The notes beneath the pieces were generated by a model that saw only the letters and a list, made by a program, of their open reading frames with translations, was not told where the DNA came from and ran no database searches. 52,335 nucleotides of DNA, from contig JBKCXU010000048.1 in assembly GCA_046316025.1 (NCBI GenBank), positions 1-52,335 of the forward strand, read 5' to 3'. Numbering within the stretch: position 1 is the stretch's first letter; every line of letters starts with the position of its first letter. Source of the stretch: JAJTHJ01 sp046316025 (lineage in GTDB: Bacteria; Pseudomonadota; Gammaproteobacteria; Burkholderiales; Burkholderiaceae_F). A program made the translations under genes and the position numbers. Of the stretch, positions 50,412-52,335 are shown piece after piece.

Positions 50412-50666
50412 TTATCCGCGACCGCTCCGGTGCTGCGGCACGCGCGCGGCCGCCGCACGCGACGATAGCCCCGCCGCCGCGCCAACCGCTTGTCCCTGAT
50501 CCGGACTCGATGCGACCGCCGTCCGGACTTGCGCCAGCAGGTACATCGCTTCGGATGGCGTCTGCACGCCAGACTGCTCCATCGTCAGCTTGAGTGCACC
50601 GGCGAGTTCGGTTTCGCTCAGTCGCTTGCGTGTCAATCGGCCGAGGGCGAGCCCCGCCGATCCCAC
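50412..50666 (-). CDS. Short ORF after vgrG fragment, doubtful
   Basis: 84 codons from an unusual GTG. The first part (RLTRKRLSETELAGALKLTM, then EQSGVQTPSEAMYLLAQVRT) looks like protein and has no VgrG resemblance; the end is Ala/Arg low-complexity. It overlaps the last codons of the vgrG fragment in another frame, which suggests it belongs to sequence joined to vgrG by recombination. No family recognised. Confidence 0.3.
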   Translation of the reverse strand: MGSAGLALGRLTRKRLSETELAGALKLTMEQSGVQTPSEAMYLLAQVRTAVASSPDQGQAVGAAAGLSSRAAAARVPQHRSGRG

Positions 50667-51233
50667 CGAAACTGCACTTTGATGCGGGCGTGTTCGTCGG
50701 TGTGAATTTCTTCTCCCGACGGGCTGACCACGACTGCGGTCTGCGGCCCCAGGGCGGTGGGCTTGGGCGTGTCGCGCGCCGGGCGGTATTGCTGGGTGGC
50801 GGGGATGGCCGCGATCTCGCAGCCGAACGCGAATCCCGATCCGGCGCCGCTGACATCGGTGTTGCCGGTGGCGCTGTAGCTGGCCTGCACGACCAGCAGC
50901 TTGGTGTTGAAGGCTTCGACCGGGTGGCGGGCAAGCTTGAATTGCTTGCCCGGCTGCAGGCCGCGTACGTTGCCGCCGCCGCCAAAGACTTGGTACCGCG
51001 TCTGCAATTCGTCCAGCCGCGTGCCGGCGTACTGCCGCGCATCGCCGGGCTCGTCGTATTCGGCGGGGTGGTCGTAGATCTCATAGCCGGCGTAGGGGTG
51101 GCTGCGCTGCCGCTCGACCATGGCGTCCATCTTGGTCTTGGGCTTCTGCTTCTTGATCTGGAGTCGGCCAGCACCAGCTGGTGTTTGCTCCGCAAAAAGC
51201 TGCCCAGCCTTCCTGCCCGCGCCGAAGCTGCGC
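50633..51233 (-). pseudogene. vgrG remnant (central segment only)
   Basis: A VgrG-like frame runs from about 51175 to TGA 50633-50635: YAGYEIYDHPAEYDE, LDELQTRYQVFGGGGNVRGL, PQTAVVVSPSGEEIHTDEHA and RIKVQFRWDRRG, the joint between the gp27-like and gp5-OB parts. A short upstream piece, KHQLVLADS, typical of the gp27-like domain, is in another frame, so at least one frameshift is present. The N-terminal third and all the spike beta-helix are missing. It cannot make a working spike. Confidence 0.75.
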
Positions 51234-51908
51234 TCAGTCCACTATCGCGACTCTCTTTCGGTGAACGATCGTCAGACTGGCCCGCACCTGCCCCTGCGCT
51301 TCATCGACGAACAGAGTTGCGCCTAACAATGCCGCCCCGAGCGGAACTGTCGTAAGTTCGCTTGCAGGAAGTATCAGCGTGTCGGCGTCCACCTGTGGCG
51401 TCCACCGAAGCCATCGCGGATTCGTTTTCTTTTCAGGTTCTATAGTCAAAGATGGCCTTGCGTCACCCCGAAGAGGCGCCCCGGCGAACTCGATGACCAG
51501 TCCCTTGCCGCGCACGACCTCAGCCGGCAGCCGAGGTCGAAACACCCGCGATGCCAAGCGATAAGTAATGCCACCCGGCCGATCGCCAAACGTGAAAGTC
51601 AAGTCGTACTGCTTCGCCACCGACATCGTCGCCTTGTACCAGACTCCCTGGCTGCTAAGGGGGGCCTCTTTCAGTTCTACTCCGTTGACACTCACGACTC
51701 CGCCAGGGTATTTCTTTTGATAGCCGCTGCCCCGAATCGACAAGCCGACGTTGGCCTCATTAATTTCCGGGTGCTCACGCACACGAAATTCAAGCGTAAC
51801 ACGCTCCGGCGGATACAGTGCGTCGTCGTCTGCTTTCATATTGACCACCTTGAAACCGATAAGTCCTTGCAGTTGCGTCAGCCCGAGCAGGAAGCGCCGT
51901 CGCTGCAT
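51234..51908 (-). CDS. Protein of unknown function, T6SS accessory candidate
   Basis: 224 residues, ATG 51908 one base after the previous stop (an internal ATG at residue 24 is the alternative). Mostly predicted beta strands: RVTLEFRVREHPEINEANVG, YDLTFTFGDRPGGITYRLAS, and a C-terminal TLFVDEAQGQVRASLTIVHR. The N-terminus is weakly hydrophobic but is not a clean signal peptide. Paired with the preceding gene; effector accessory or immunity is possible but unproven. Confidence 0.6.
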   Translation of the reverse strand: MQRRRFLLGLTQLQGLIGFKVVNMKADDDALYPPERVTLEFRVREHPEINEANVGLSIRGSGYQKKYPGGVVSVNGVELKEAPLSSQGVWYKATMSVAKQYDLTFTFGDRPGGITYRLASRVFRPRLPAEVVRGKGLVIEFAGAPLRGDARPSLTIEPEKKTNPRWLRWTPQVDADTLILPASELTTVPLGAALLGATLFVDEAQGQVRASLTIVHRKRVAIVD

Positions 51909-51909
51909 G

Positions 51910-52335
51910 TCATTGGCCCTTCTTTGCCAGCAGCACTTCCCACTCCGCTATGCCGGTCGCCTGCCCTGCCAGCGGATTGGACGTGGGCAGGCCGATTGGC
52001 GAGCGCATGTAGTTGTACCCCGGCCCTTCCTGGCCGAAGTATGTATAGAGGTGCCCCATCGCGTCGTGGTAAGCGCCGTGGTAGGCCACGGCATCGGGCA
52101 TCAGCAGGCTACGCGGGTCGAGGCCCGAGTTGCCGGGACCAACGAGACCTCCTGTCGGGTTGAGCAGCGCGCCAAAGACCGGATCCATCCCGAAGCGGTC
52201 ACCTACTACTTGTCCATCGCGCAACTGCCAAGTGCTACCCATGAATGTGCTTTGAGAGGGCTTTAGCGCATCAATGGGGTCAAGATTAAATTCTTTAATG
52301 TTTTCATTTAGGATGAATTTTCTTTCTTTATATAC
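51910..52335 (-). CDS. Protein of unknown function, 5' end beyond window
   Basis: The frame is open from the right edge to TGA at 51910-51912, 141 codons. An ATG at 52242 could start a 110-residue form, but the frame stays open upstream through AT-rich sequence (VYKERKFILNENIKEFNLD). The GC-rich part reads DPVFGALLNPTGGLVGPGN, SLLMPDAVAYHGAYHDAMGH and LYTYFGQEGPGYNY, Gly/Tyr/His rich like the ends of cargo proteins found near vgrG/PAAR genes. No family assigned. Confidence 0.6.
   Translation of the reverse strand, partial: VYKERKFILNENIKEFNLDPIDALKPSQSTFMGSTWQLRDGQVVGDRFGMDPVFGALLNPTGGLVGPGNSGLDPRSLLMPDAVAYHGAYHDAMGHLYTYFGQEGPGYNYMRSPIGLPTSNPLAGQATGIAEWEVLLAKKGQ

Overview
This is about 52 kb of very GC-rich proteobacterial chromosome. 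It is most likely betaproteobacterial, order Burkholderiales. The evidence is the mnmG-rsmG-parA-parB cluster with consensus parS sites, a tripartite tricarboxylate (Tct/Bug) transporter operon, a GTP-type PEP carboxykinase, a T6SS FHA scaffold protein and dispersed TTCCCGC palindromes. The genus cannot be fixed from sequence alone. The parAB/parS locus and mnmG-rsmG usually lie close to the replication origin, so the left 10 kb is probably origin-proximal. I saw no DnaA-box cluster, rRNA, tRNA or CRISPR by eye.

Layout. (1) 1-2353: 3'-truncated octaheme cytochrome c/TPR protein, minus strand. (2) 2637-8267: operon mnmG-rsmG-lipocalin-lysE-parA-parB on the minus strand, many junctions overlapping or nearly so, with two parS sites just upstream of mnmG. 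(3) 8289-11164: a probably frameshifted wHTH-TM-AsmA-like protein and an iron alcohol dehydrogenase. (4) 11308-12257: higBA toxin-antitoxin module with a clear operator, and a small membrane protein. (5) 12552-15934: pckG, a D-2-hydroxyacid dehydrogenase and a cold-shock gene. (6) 16147-21208: tctC-tctB-tctA-hydrolase-AbrB operon for solute uptake. (7) 21451-25433: lipoprotein, MacB/FtsX permease, Crp/Fnr regulator and transglutaminase.

(8) 25713-35722 is the most interesting block. It holds many small envelope or stress-type genes: a radical SAM enzyme, a fatty-acid-hydroxylase-like protein, a ferritin-like protein, CsbD, BON, YeaQ/GlsB, a second Crp/Fnr protein, a UbiB-like kinase, a Met-rich protein, DUF3309 and a Cys-repeat protein. 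Four intergenic regions carry the same 16-bp dyad (type TGTTCGCTAGCGCACA) 100-112 bp ahead of the leftward gene. Three of the four regions have a second, weaker copy about 40 bp away. This looks like an undescribed local regulon, plausibly run by the Crp/Fnr protein encoded beside one of the sites. (9) 35726-44290: a 2854-residue cyclic beta-1,2-glucan synthase, coupled to a small upstream ORF of the same block.

(10) 44291-52335 is accessory. It contains an IS1182-type transposase remnant, a Ser/Thr kinase with coiled coil and TM segment facing a T6SS FHA protein (TagH), a PAAR-like spike-tip protein, a decayed vgrG fragment and two genes of unknown function. The sequence turns sharply AT-rich at the right edge. 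No T6SS sheath, baseplate or ATPase gene is in the window.

Five copies of an inverted TTCCCGC repeat and three copies of a C/G-tract repeat lie in intergenic DNA. In the two longest TTCCCGC copies the 18-bp centre is inverted relative to the flanks.
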